From the NCBI RefSeq assembly GCF_036010325.1, contig NZ_CP108549.1, positions 4,526,001-4,590,000 on the forward strand: a stretch of 64,000 nt of DNA, read 5' to 3'. The notes under the pieces were generated by a model that ran no database searches, was not told where the DNA came from, and saw nothing but the letters and a program-made list of their open reading frames with translations. The stretch comes from Streptomyces sp. NBC_01210. Lineage in GTDB: Bacteria; Actinomycetota; Actinomycetes; Streptomycetales; Streptomycetaceae. Positions within the stretch are counted from its first letter, which is position 1, and every line of letters begins with the position of its first letter. Below, in pieces: positions 9,219 through 17,390 of the stretch. Both the position numbers and the translations under genes were made by a program.

Positions 9219-9515
9219 GTGGCAGTCATGGCATCTCTGACCGAGCGGAAGGCGTACCGCGAGAAGATCATGCAGGCTCTGTACGAGGCCACTGAAGGCA
9301 ACCGCCTCCTGGGTGTCACCGGGGCGCAACTGCTTCACGATCTCGGGATCCGCGAAGAGGATCTGGCTGCCGCCTGCACCTATCTGGTGGGCGAGGAGCT
9401 GATCGCGGTCGACTGGGCCACAGGCAACACGCCCGCCATGGTCACGCTGACACACGAAGGAATCCGGCGTATGGAGGCCATGGAAGAAGAGCAGGGCCGA
9501 GCCGACGAGCAGTAA
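9219..9515 (+). CDS. Small winged-helix-like protein (98 aa)
   Basis: GTG 9219 follows GAGGAG by five bases and lies nine bases after the previous gene. The sequence is predicted to be three helices followed by a beta pair (MVTLTHEGIRRMEAMEEEQG), the layout of small winged-helix domains of MarR or PadR type, but it lacks a dimerisation region. It may be a DNA-binding accessory protein or act with the 90-residue protein encoded upstream. Function is inferred from pattern only. Confidence 0.6.
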   Translation: MAVMASLTERKAYREKIMQALYEATEGNRLLGVTGAQLLHDLGIREEDLAAACTYLVGEELIAVDWATGNTPAMVTLTHEGIRRMEAMEEEQGRADEQ

Positions 9516-9563
9516 AATGGACTGTGGGTTGGTGCACTCTCACGTGCAACCGCCCGGAAGGGC

Positions 9564-9589
9564 GACCTCGGCGTGTATACGCCGAGGTC
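9564..9589 (+). terminator. Terminator of the 8937-9515 gene pair
   Basis: GACCTCGGCGT / ACGCCGAGGTC, a perfect 11-bp stem with loop GTAT, about 50 bases after the stop codon. Flanking GGGC and GCCC can extend it. Confidence 0.85.
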
Positions 9590-9749
9590 GTTGCCCAAGC
9601 CGTCGGTGCGACAGCGCAGCAGATGCCAGGGCTCGCCTGCGGGGCGGGCGCGGATCCGACTGGGTGAGTGAGCGTGGTGTCAGGGGCCCGCGGGGGCAGG
9701 CTGGAATGAGGGCCACCGATTCCAGGTGCTCGGCCGCGACATTCCGTGG

Positions 9750-9809
9750 GACGGCTCGCACCGACTGGTGATCCGCTCGGACGGCTCGCACCGACCGGTG
9801 TCCCGCTCA
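9750..9809 (+). repeat. Two tandem 30-bp repeats before the PRC-barrel gene
   Basis: The 30-base unit beginning GGACGGCTCGCACCGAC occurs at 9750-9779 and 9780-9809 with three differences. The second copy ends just before the ribosome site of the PRC-barrel gene, so the duplication lies in its promoter or leader. Confidence 0.75.
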
Positions 9810-9822
9810 GGAGGGAGAGGGC

Positions 9823-10179
9823 ATGATCCAGGCAGCCGACATCCGCGAGTGGCGCGACCACGATGTCGTCGACGAGAAGCAGCGCAAGATCGGCGTGCTC
9901 GAAGCGGTCTATGTGGATACCACGACCGACGAACCGGCCGTGGCCACGGTCCGGACCGGGCTGCTGAGTCGCCAGCGCCTGGTCTTCGTCCCCCTCGACA
10001 AGGCCATCCTCGGACCGGGATACCTCAAGGTCTCCTACGCCAAAGGACTGGTGAGGAAGGCCCCTTCGATCGGCACGGACGACGTACTGCCCGCCGGGCA
10101 GGAGGAAGCGATCTTCCAGCACTACGGCATGACCTACCAGCCGGGCGCCAACGGCGAACGGCAACTCGCGCGCCGCTGA
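9823..10179 (+). CDS. PRC-barrel domain protein
   Basis: 118 residues from ATG 9823 with GGAGGGAG upstream. Residues 1-75 form a PRC-barrel: ADIREWRDHDVVDEKQRKIG is the typical first strand pair (W.G..V.d..G..iG), followed by VLEAVYVDTTTDEPAVATV and a strand containing RLVFVPLDKA. The tail has the sequence QEEAIFQHYGMTY seen in actinobacterial stress proteins of this family. PRC-barrels bind partner proteins or RNA; the exact role is unknown. The gene stands alone, with tandem 30-bp repeats in its leader. Confidence 0.85.
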   Translation: MIQAADIREWRDHDVVDEKQRKIGVLEAVYVDTTTDEPAVATVRTGLLSRQRLVFVPLDKAILGPGYLKVSYAKGLVRKAPSIGTDDVLPAGQEEAIFQHYGMTYQPGANGERQLARR

Positions 10180-10440
10180 CCCCCGACGCTGAGTACAGCT
10201 CAGCACTGAAGGCTCAGCGCTGAAGAAGGATTCGGGTGATGGTGCTGGTCCCGGAGTGCTCGGCGGCGTCGTCCCATCCGCCGACTGCAGCGGCAAATTC
10301 GAAACATATCGGCGGGGTCCGGCCGGGGGTACCCTGGGAATACCGAGAACTTTTCGCGCACCAGCTTCCATTGCTCGTGTCGTTTTCGGTGATTCACGAC
10401 ACCGGGCCGGTTTCGATCGGGCCGGGGCAGGGTCCGCGTC

Positions 10441-10543
10441 ATGACCGCGACCATGTTGCATACGCCCGCGGTCGAAGACCGGACCTCTTCGCTGCCCCTC
10501 CGGCTCATGCTCGCGCCGGCCACCAGCCCACCCGGCCTCAGGT
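10441..10543 (+). pseudogene. N-terminal fragment of a DUF5994 protein
   Basis: From ATG 10441 the translation begins MTATMLHTPAVEDRTSS and continues with LPLRLMLAPATSPPGL, the usual opening of DUF5994 proteins, in which GLLDGAWWPRSRD should follow. Instead the similarity stops at about 10540 and the frame runs on with unrelated codons. It is therefore a 33-codon stub. An intact DUF5994 gene follows 100 bases downstream, so this may be the remains of a tandem duplicate. Confidence 0.5.
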
Positions 10544-10645
10544 TCAGCTGCGCAAGAAGTCGTTGCTCAGGTACCACTCGGCCCAGGGCAGTTCCACCCA
10601 CGTCCCGCGGACACGCGGCTTCGAGTGCCACTGGCGGCGTCTCAT
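10544..10645 (-). CDS. Possible 33-residue peptide or gene fragment
   Basis: ATG 10645 to TGA 10544 gives a tryptophan-rich peptide containing KPRVRGTWVELPWAEWYL. The composition looks protein-like rather than random, and the reading frame ends exactly where the DUF5994 stub on the other strand begins to lose similarity. No ribosome site is evident. It may be a real small protein or the end of a decayed gene. Confidence 0.3.
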   Translation of the reverse strand: MRRRQWHSKPRVRGTWVELPWAEWYLSNDFLRS

Positions 10646-11120
10646 GACCTGCGATTCCAGCATCCCGAATCCTCTCCTGCTCCTCGAGGACACAAGCGAT
10701 CAGCCGATAGTTCCCGGCGCGGCTGTGCTGAGGATGGAGACGACCTCCAGCCGTGTGGGGTTGTTCGACGGCGCGTGGTGGCCGAGCTCCCGCGACATCG
10801 AAACCCAACTGCCCGGCCTGATCACCGCCCTGACCGCCAGACTGGGCCCCATCGCAAGCGTCGGTCTGGACGCGAGCGCCTGGAACCACGCTCCCGGCCA
10901 CCTGGCCATCGACGGCCGCACGGTCCATATCGACTGGTCGGCCGTCGACGACAGCACAATGATCATCACTCGCGGCCCTCAGGACCACTTCTCCTTCCTG
11001 GTGATCCCGCCACAGGCTCCCGCATCGGCCGCACGCGCCGCGATGGCCATGGCCGTAATGGACAGCAACTGCAGATCGGCGGAGCAGATCCTCACCGTCA
11101 CCGGCATCACCCCCGCGTAG
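10644..11120 (+). CDS. DUF5994 family protein
   Basis: 158 residues. The family core starts with RVGLFDGAWWPSSRDIETQL at about 38, continues with HAPGHLAIDGRTVHIDWSAV and the strand HFSFLVIPPQA, and ends in a helix with AARAAMAMAVMD. These are hallmarks of DUF5994, an actinobacterial family of unknown role often found with stress genes. ATG 10644 has no clear ribosome site; ATG 10734 within the core motif is a less likely alternative. The gene is followed directly by a broken CGNR gene. Confidence 0.75.
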   Translation: MTCDSSIPNPLLLLEDTSDQPIVPGAAVLRMETTSSRVGLFDGAWWPSSRDIETQLPGLITALTARLGPIASVGLDASAWNHAPGHLAIDGRTVHIDWSAVDDSTMIITRGPQDHFSFLVIPPQAPASAARAAMAMAVMDSNCRSAEQILTVTGITPA

Positions 11121-11575
11121 TCGGATCAGCCAGGCGGGGCTGCCGGCAGATCCGGACGGAACGCGGATCACCACCGAGGACCTCGCAGACGCACGAGCCC
11201 TGCGCGAAGCGCTCTACCGGCTGCTGCTCGCCGCGATGGGCGGGCAGGACCCTGATCCGGCCGACGTCGGACACGGAAACCGAAGCCGATGCGGAAGCGG
11301 AAGCGGAAGCGGAAGCGGAGAGCGAGCGGCAGCCGGTCCTGCACTGGCGAGCCGAGCACCCCGCGCCCGCGGCCCTCGCGACGCTGGCCCGCGACGCGGT
11401 GCTACTGGTCAGCGGCCCACTGCTGGCCCGGGGCAAGGAGTGCGCGAACCCCGAGTGCGCCTTGCTGTTCCTCGACGACTCGCAAGCCCGCCGACGCCGC
11501 TGATGCTCCATGGACCGCTGCGGCAACCTCGCGAAAGTCGCCGAATACCGCTCCCGTACACGCAACAGTTCCTGA
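11121..11575 (+). pseudogene. CGNR zinc-finger regulator, frameshifted and with a stop
   Basis: Two frames together give parts of a CGNR transcription factor. 11122 to about 11270 reads RISQAGLPADPDGTRITTED and LADARALREALYRLLLAAMG, the ligand-binding ABATE domain. The other frame, from about 11265, gives (EA)n, then LARGKECANPECALLFLDDS, QARRRR, stop TGA at 11501, and CSMDRCGNLAKVAEYRSRTR. The family sequence there is RRRWCSM-RCGNR, so the TGA replaces the conserved Trp codon TGG, and the name motif is CGNL. The N-terminal part of the ABATE domain is also missing. At least two lesions make a functional product unlikely. Confidence 0.85.
11291..11319 (+). repeat. Hexanucleotide microsatellite (GCGGAA)n
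   Basis: Nearly five copies of GCGGAA, encoding Glu-Ala repeats in the CGNR pseudogene close to its frameshift. Similar six-base repeats lie in the MarR (27625) and MerR (43185) genes. Confidence 0.8.
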
Positions 11576-11583
11576 CGCCGCGG

Positions 11584-12801
11584 TCACCCGTTCGGAATCG
11601 CCGCGCCCATGATCCGATCCACGCTTTCGTCCGAGAAGAAGTCCGCCGGCGACGTGACCCCGGCCGCCACCCTGGCGAACCCGTCCATTGCCGGACGGCT
11701 CTGCGACACCGCGCCGAGCAGTTGTTGCAGCTCGGGAGGCGGCGGATCCAGCGCGGCGAGCTGGGCCGTGAACTCGTACATCGGCATGACCTGGGTGTCC
11801 CTCCTCTCCTGGTAGTCATGCATGGCCGCGTCGAACGCCCGGCTGCCGGTGAAGGTCTCGTCGAGCGCCCGCGCACACAGTTCCGCGTCCCTGAACGCGT
11901 CCTGGATGCCCTGGGCAGTGATGAAGTCCTTGAGGTACCCGGCGTCGCCGACCAGTGCCCAGCCGGGGCCGTACGGCCGCCGGAAGAAATTGGGCACCGC
12001 CATTCCGACGAGTCGTTCCACGCGAGCGGCCGAGCCGGCCCGTTCGGCGAACGAGGGGACGAGCGCCATGGTGGCCAGGTAACCGGCTTCGATGTCCGCG
12101 CGGTTGGCCTCGAAGTCTCGGATCGGCAGCCCGCAGATGACCACGGTCCGGTCGTCGTTGGTGGGCCATGCGGCAAAGGCCCGGTCGGGCCGTACGTAGG
12201 TCTCGAACCGGCCTTCCATCGGCAGGCCCGTCCAGTAGGAGTAGTAACTGCACTGGAGCTTCGGCTTTTCGGCGTACCGGACGGCGCCGACGGTTTTCGC
12301 CACCAGCGAGTTGATGCCGTCGGCTCCGACGATGACACGGGCGTACTCCGTGACGCTCTTCCCGCCCGCGCTGTGGCCCCTGATCCCCGTCACCGTGTCC
12401 CCCTCGATCACGAGGTTCTCGACGGTGAAGCCTTCGCGCACCTCCGCGCCGGACTCGGCTGCGGCATCGATCAGGATCTTGTCCAGGACCGTACGGCGTG
12501 GTGCGTACGCGGCCCGGAACCCGTTGCCGGTCGGCGATCCCTCGATGGTGAAGTGCCCGAAGTCGAAGGAGTAGGTGTCGATCGCCGGACAGCCGCTCGC
12601 GATCACCTGGGGCAGAAGTCCCCAGCTGTCCAGTGCGGCAACCCCTGGCGGATGGACAAGATGAGTGGAGACCGTGTCGCTCGGGAACCTCGCCCGGTCG
12701 ACCACGAGCACCCGGTAGCCCCGGCGGGCCAGGAGCATCGCCGTTGGTGCGCCGGCGCACCGTGCCCCGACGACGACGGCGTCGTAGACCTGTTTCGACA
12801 T
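11584..12801 (-). CDS. FAD-dependent oxidoreductase / monooxygenase
   Basis: 405 residues from ATG 12801, which has GAGAGGTGA about five bases upstream. The N-terminal FAD fold is DAVVVGARCAGAPTAMLLAR, ending with LVVDR (the dinucleotide motif is GxRCAG instead of GxGxxG, as in many geranylgeranyl-reductase-like and aromatic hydroxylase relatives). The second FAD contact GDAGYLKD is near residue 285. The middle part has substrate-domain strands, including PKLQCSYYSYWTGLPMEGRF. It probably hydroxylates or reduces a small hydrophobic substrate. A LuxR regulator gene lies 132 bases upstream on the same strand and may control it. No ferredoxin or NAD(P)H reductase gene is adjacent. Confidence 0.85.
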   Translation of the reverse strand: MSKQVYDAVVVGARCAGAPTAMLLARRGYRVLVVDRARFPSDTVSTHLVHPPGVAALDSWGLLPQVIASGCPAIDTYSFDFGHFTIEGSPTGNGFRAAYAPRRTVLDKILIDAAAESGAEVREGFTVENLVIEGDTVTGIRGHSAGGKSVTEYARVIVGADGINSLVAKTVGAVRYAEKPKLQCSYYSYWTGLPMEGRFETYVRPDRAFAAWPTNDDRTVVICGLPIRDFEANRADIEAGYLATMALVPSFAERAGSAARVERLVGMAVPNFFRRPYGPGWALVGDAGYLKDFITAQGIQDAFRDAELCARALDETFTGSRAFDAAMHDYQERRDTQVMPMYEFTAQLAALDPPPPELQQLLGAVSQSRPAMDGFARVAAGVTSPADFFSDESVDRIMGAAIPNG

Positions 12802-12933
12802 GACGTCACCTCTCACATCGCGGAAGGACTCATCGACGAAAACGCTAGCCAGCAGGCAGGGTTCGGCGCTTCCCGCGAACGTCCACTCACGGGCATGGGT
12901 GTTTCTTCGTAGGCGCCGGACGAGGAGGTGACG

Positions 12934-14571
12934 TCAGACAAGGTTGTGCTGATGGGCGTACGCCGTGGCCGCCGAGCGTGATGACACGCTGAGCTTGATG
13001 AAGATGTTGCTGAGGTGACGGGCGACCGTCTTCTCGCTCAGGAACAGGTCGTCCGCGATGGCCCGGTTCGACTTCCCCACCGCCACATGACGCAGCACTT
13101 CCAGTTCGCGTGCCGTGAGCAGACCAGCCGCTCTGGTCGTGGCCTTGAGGGCCAGCTCCTCGGCGCGAACCAGGTCCGGTGCGGCGCCCAGCTCCCGGAA
13201 GGCCGATGTGGCGGCTTCGATCTCCAGCCGGGCGGTTACCTCGTCGCCGGTCTCCCGGCAGGACAGGCCGATCAGCAGCCGGGCCCGCGCGGCGTCGTAC
13301 GGTGCGTCGAGTTCGCGGAAGGTCGCCACCGCACGACCGAGCACCGCCTGCGCGCCGCGCGCCTCACCGGCGGCCAGCAGCACCGACCCCTTCGCCAGAG
13401 CGCTGATCGCGTTCAGCAGAGGAGCGTCCAGGGTCTCGGCCACCGCGGCCAGTTCCTCTTCGGCGGTCCGTGCGTCCTCGGCCTTGCCCGCGGCCAGCAT
13501 GACCTCGATGTACGCCGGCAGGATCCGGCACCGCGACGCCTGGTCGGCGGCGGCGTCGAGCGCGGTGCGGATCGCGTGTTGGGCGGCCCGTACATCTCCC
13601 GCGGCGAGCAGCACAAGCGCCAGTCCCGGCTGCGCGGTGTGTCCGAGTCTGCTGGCCTCGCGGTAGGCCTGGTCCGCCTTGCCGTACTCGCCGAGCAGCC
13701 GGTGGAGCTCACCGAGCTGGTAGTAGGCGGCGTCGGCGGACCGAGCGGACGGCGCGGAGCCCAGCAGGCGGCACGCGTGGTTGGCCTCGTCCATGGCGTC
13801 GGCCCAGTCGCCGTGCAACCGCATGATCTCGACACGGTGGGCCAGGCACACCCCGCGGTACGGCACCACCTGCTGCTGCGACGCACACCACCGGGACAGC
13901 TCGGCCGTCCACTCGCGGGCTCGGCGCAGATCGAAGATCTCGTGGCAGGCCGAGATCACCGCGCAGTACGCGAGTCCGGAGACAACCGGGGACACCTCGC
14001 CGGCCGTCACCGCGACCATGGCCTCGTCGAGGAGCTGGACACCTTCTCTTGCCTCACCGAGCCCGATCAGGCTTTCGCCGACGGTGACCATGGCGAAGCT
14101 CAGCAGGTCGCGGTCCCCGAACCGCGTCGCACACGCAAGGGCTCGCTCGGAGACGGCCTTGGCGTTGGCCACATCCCCGGAGAAGTGGCTCTGCAGGCCT
14201 TCCAGCGCCAGCAGATACCCCTCCTCCACGCAGCCAGGACGCTCGGCATCGAGCAGACGCCGGCCCCTTGCCACCCAGCCGGTGCTGCGGGACCACTCGC
14301 CGCTCAGCACCAGATCGATGCCCAGCCAGAACACGCACCGCACCGCCCGCGGCACCTCGCCGCGGCTCAGCCACGCATGGTGGGCCCTCGCCCATACCTC
14401 GTCGCTCTCGGGATCCCTGCCGGTCATGTGGGCGGCAAGCGCGAGCCGCTCAAGGTCGTCAGGATCGAGCGGATGCAGCCCGTCGGCCTCCGACAGAATC
14501 GCGTACACATACCCCCACGCGTGCCGCGACATCGCTTCGTCGACGGACTGCAGCGCTGAGGCCGGGGGCAT
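12934..14571 (-). CDS. LuxR-family regulator with TPR-like sensor region
   Basis: 545 residues. The C-terminal 65 residues are a GerE/LuxR helix-turn-helix: LLTARELEVLRHVAVGKSNR, then AIADDLFLSEKTVARHLSNI. The preceding roughly 470 residues are alpha-helical tetratricopeptide-like repeats rich in Ala and Leu, with units such as YYQLGELHRLLGEYGKADQA. No AAA/STAND ATPase is present (no P-loop), so it is shorter than the LAL regulators. It probably senses a protein or small molecule through the repeats and activates neighbouring genes, the FAD oxidoreductase downstream being the obvious candidate. ATG 14571 is the likely start. Confidence 0.88.
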   Translation of the reverse strand: MPPASALQSVDEAMSRHAWGYVYAILSEADGLHPLDPDDLERLALAAHMTGRDPESDEVWARAHHAWLSRGEVPRAVRCVFWLGIDLVLSGEWSRSTGWVARGRRLLDAERPGCVEEGYLLALEGLQSHFSGDVANAKAVSERALACATRFGDRDLLSFAMVTVGESLIGLGEAREGVQLLDEAMVAVTAGEVSPVVSGLAYCAVISACHEIFDLRRAREWTAELSRWCASQQQVVPYRGVCLAHRVEIMRLHGDWADAMDEANHACRLLGSAPSARSADAAYYQLGELHRLLGEYGKADQAYREASRLGHTAQPGLALVLLAAGDVRAAQHAIRTALDAAADQASRCRILPAYIEVMLAAGKAEDARTAEEELAAVAETLDAPLLNAISALAKGSVLLAAGEARGAQAVLGRAVATFRELDAPYDAARARLLIGLSCRETGDEVTARLEIEAATSAFRELGAAPDLVRAEELALKATTRAAGLLTARELEVLRHVAVGKSNRAIADDLFLSEKTVARHLSNIFIKLSVSSRSAATAYAHQHNLV

Positions 14572-14907
14572 GTAACCACTGTCCCAGCATCCGCGGAACG
14601 AGGGAACCGCTCGTCGATCCGCCAGGTCTCGGCAGGTCTCGGGGGGCGCCGGCAGGTCTCCGGCAGTTCATGGACGGGCGCGCGGCCCCGTCCTGAGAAG
14701 GCAGCACCGGCCGAATGGGGCGACCGCGGACCCGGCCCCCCTCAGCACCGGCCACCTGATCAGCCGCACCGGCCCGCCACCGCCGCTTTCCGATCCTCGG
14801 CGGCGCGGCAGCGCCCCTGGGCGCGCTCCAGCTCTTGTGCACCCCGGAGCGACCCGATCGCCCGCGTGAGACTGGCGGCGCGTCAGCGGCCGGGTGATCA
14901 TCGGGAC
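14572..14907. other. Divergent intergenic region with short repeats
   Basis: 336 bases between the LuxR gene (minus) and the HhH-GPD gene (plus). Four copies of a GGCAGGTCTC-like decamer occur at about 14619-14668 within the LuxR upstream region. Their spacing is irregular and their role unknown. No gene is seen. Confidence 0.45.
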
Positions 14908-15495
14908 ATGAGCCCCACGATTCATCTCGCCCAGCAGCCCGAGGCCGACGAACTGCTCAGCCGCAGTCCGCTCGCCGTGCTCATCGGCATGCTGCTCGAC
15001 CAGCAGGTCCCCATGGAGTGGGCGTTCTCCGGCCCGTACACCATCGCGCAGCGCCTGGGCACCGACGATCTCGATGCTGCCCAGATCGCCGCGTACGACC
15101 CCGAAGCCTTCGCCGAGCTGCTGAAGCAGAAGCCCGCCGTCCACCGCTATCCGGGAAGCATGGCCAAACGGGTGCAGCAGCTGTGCCAGTACCTGGTCGA
15201 CGAGTACGACGGCGACGTGAACGCCATTTGGCGCGATGTGGAGACCGGGGAGGAGCTGCTGGCGCGCCTGAAGGCGCTGCCCGGCTTCGGCGAGCAGAAG
15301 GCGAAGATCTTCCTGGCTCTGCTGGGCAAGCAGTTCGGGGTGCGGCCCAAGGGCTGGCGGGAGGCTGCCGGAGCGTACGGCGAGCCGGGCTCGTACCGCT
15401 CGGCGGCCGACATCACCGGGCCCGAGTCGCTCGCCAAGGTGCGCGCATACAAGCAGGAGATGAAACGCGCCACGAAGGCGGCCAAGAAAGCCTGA
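14908..15495 (+). CDS. HhH-GPD-family DNA repair-like protein
   Basis: 195 residues from ATG 14908 (MSPTIHLAQQPEADELL). The fold is that of base-excision glycosylases: AVLIGMLLDQQVPMEWAFSG in the first helices, and the helix-hairpin-helix LPGFGEQKAKIFLALLGKQF near residue 130 that holds the DNA backbone. In active enzymes an Asp follows the hairpin by some 18-20 residues; here the sequence is GVRPKGWREAAG with no acidic residue at that place. It may be a non-classical glycosylase or a DNA-binding relative. Many actinomycetes have such a protein. The C-terminus is lysine rich. It is monocistronic. Confidence 0.82.
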   Translation: MSPTIHLAQQPEADELLSRSPLAVLIGMLLDQQVPMEWAFSGPYTIAQRLGTDDLDAAQIAAYDPEAFAELLKQKPAVHRYPGSMAKRVQQLCQYLVDEYDGDVNAIWRDVETGEELLARLKALPGFGEQKAKIFLALLGKQFGVRPKGWREAAGAYGEPGSYRSAADITGPESLAKVRAYKQEMKRATKAAKKA

Positions 15496-15634
15496 TGCAC
15501 GGCGTGTTGAAGTGGATGGGGCGCCTCCTGGTATCAATGCGATGAAATACGCCGTGAGTTGGGGCACATCGGTTCACAGAGCTCGCAAAGATCGCTAACT
15601 TCCCCTCAACCTCGTACACACGGGAAGGATCTCT

Positions 15635-17191
15635 GTGAAGGCAACCCATCGCAGAGCCGTGGCCACCATGGCCGCAGCCGCACTCGCGACCCCGCTCCTG
15701 CTGGCATCCGCATCTCCCTCCGCAGCCCGCCAGAACCCCGGCGAGCAGGCGGCAAAGGACGCGTCGAAGCTCGCAAGGAAACTGGTCGAGAAGTCGTCCG
15801 CCAAGGACGCGTTCCAGCACCTGAAGAAGTTCCAGCAGATAGCCGACACGACCGACGGCAACCGCGCCGCAGGCACGCTCGGGCACGACGCCTCCGCCGC
15901 GTACGTCTACCAGCAGCTGAAGAAGTACGGCTACGACGTCTCGTACCAGCAGTTCGACTTCATCTACACCGAGACGCAGGCCGAGAAGCTCTCCGTGCTC
16001 ACGCCCGCGCCGCGCGCCGTCGAGATCAAGGCGATGACGTACACCAAGTCCACTCCGGTGGGTGGCGTCAGGGCCGATCTGGCCGCCGTGGCGGTGGACG
16101 CGACCACCGGCTGCGAGCCGGCCGACTACGCCTCCGGGACCTTCACCGGAAAGATCGCGCTGATCAAGCGCGGCGGCTGCACCTTCGGCGAGAAGCAGGC
16201 TGCCGCGGCGGGTGCCGGCGCGGTCGGCGCGGTCATCTACAACAACGCCGACGGCGCGCTGTCGGGCACCCTCGGCGACCCGGCCACCGGCAAGATCCCG
16301 ACCGGCGGAATCACCCGGGCCGAGGGCGAGCAGCTCGCCGCCGACGTCGCCAAGGGCCCGGTGAACATCTCCTTCGAGATCCGCCAGCTCCAGCAGAAGC
16401 GCTCCACCAACAACGTCATCGCGGAGACCCGCGGCGGCAACGCCGCGAACACCGTGATGCTCGGCGCGCACCTCGACTCGGTCACCGCGGGCCCCGGCAT
16501 CAACGACAACGGCTCCGGCTCGGCCGGACTCCTCGAAGTCGCCCAGGAACTCGCCAAGTCCAAGGCGAGGCCGACCAACAAGGTCCGCTTCGCCTGGTGG
16601 TCGGCGGAGGAGAACGGCCTGCTCGGCTCGGAGGCGTACGTCGCCCAGCTGAGCTCGCTGGGCAAGAAGGAGATCAAGCTCTACCTGAACTTCGACATGA
16701 TCGCCTCGCCGAACTACGGGCTCTTCGTCTACGACGGCGACGACTCCGACGGCGTGGGCGCGGGCCCCGGCCCGGCCGGCTCGGCGCAACTCGAGCGTGA
16801 CATCAACGAGTTCCTCGACAAGCGGGGCAGGCCGCACGAGGGCACGGACTTCACGGGCCGCTCGGACTACGGCCCGTTCATCGAGGCCGGCATCCCGTCC
16901 GGCGGTACGTTCACGGGCGCCGAGGGCATCAAGACGGCGGCCCAGGCGAAGAAGTACGGCGGCACGGCCGGGGTGGCGTACGACTCCTGCTACCACGCCA
17001 AGTGCGACAACATCAGCAACATCGACATGAAGGCGTTCGCCGTCAACATCGGCGTCATCGCCAACGCGGTGGGCACATACGCCCACGACCTGAGCTCGCT
17101 GCGCAAGCCGGTCGTCACGGTCCCGACGGGCGGCGAAGCGGGCAGCGGTGGCGGCCTGCACGACGGACACGACCACGATGTGACCGAGTAG
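15635..17191 (+). CDS. Secreted M28 aminopeptidase with PA domain
   Basis: 518 residues from GTG 15635 (AAGGA seven bases upstream). A signal peptide occupies about 1-32 (LATPLLLASASPSAARQ), so the enzyme is exported. A protease-associated domain spans about 140-240. The catalytic domain has the two-zinc ligands of family M28: H279 (GAHLDS), D291 (INDNGSG), E326 with the general base E325 (WWSAEENG), D354 (NFDMIAS) and the His near 453 in DSCYHAKCDN. These match the Streptomyces griseus aminopeptidase pattern. The enzyme should remove N-terminal residues from peptides outside the cell. The tail is His/Gly rich (GGGLHDGHDHDVTE), possibly binding metal. A composite inverted repeat follows the gene. 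Confidence 0.95.
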   Translation: MKATHRRAVATMAAAALATPLLLASASPSAARQNPGEQAAKDASKLARKLVEKSSAKDAFQHLKKFQQIADTTDGNRAAGTLGHDASAAYVYQQLKKYGYDVSYQQFDFIYTETQAEKLSVLTPAPRAVEIKAMTYTKSTPVGGVRADLAAVAVDATTGCEPADYASGTFTGKIALIKRGGCTFGEKQAAAAGAGAVGAVIYNNADGALSGTLGDPATGKIPTGGITRAEGEQLAADVAKGPVNISFEIRQLQQKRSTNNVIAETRGGNAANTVMLGAHLDSVTAGPGINDNGSGSAGLLEVAQELAKSKARPTNKVRFAWWSAEENGLLGSEAYVAQLSSLGKKEIKLYLNFDMIASPNYGLFVYDGDDSDGVGAGPGPAGSAQLERDINEFLDKRGRPHEGTDFTGRSDYGPFIEAGIPSGGTFTGAEGIKTAAQAKKYGGTAGVAYDSCYHAKCDNISNIDMKAFAVNIGVIANAVGTYAHDLSSLRKPVVTVPTGGEAGSGGGLHDGHDHDVTE

Positions 17192-17220
17192 GCCGCACCT
17201 GGGGCTCCGCCCACCGCGCG

Positions 17221-17333
17221 CCTCAATCGCCGGCGAGGCTCTGGTCGGGGCTCCGCCCCAAGCCCCGCTTCTCAAACGCCGGAGGGGCTGAAATGCCCCT
17301 CCGGCGGATACCCGGCCCGTCCGGCGATTGAGG
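17221..17333. repeat. Composite inverted repeat / bidirectional terminator
   Basis: Outer arms CCTCAATCGCCGG (17221-17233) and CCGGCGATTGAGG (17321-17333) are perfect complements. Inside is a perfect 11-bp hairpin GCCGGAGGGGC / GCCCCTCCGGC (17278-17288 and 17295-17305). It separates the convergent M28 and HerA-like genes. Sequences of this kind recur at gene ends in Streptomyces genomes. Confidence 0.85.
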
Positions 17334-17390
17334 ACACGGCCGAAGGCCGTACGGGGCCTGGGGGCTCAACCCCCAGTGGGAAACACGCGC

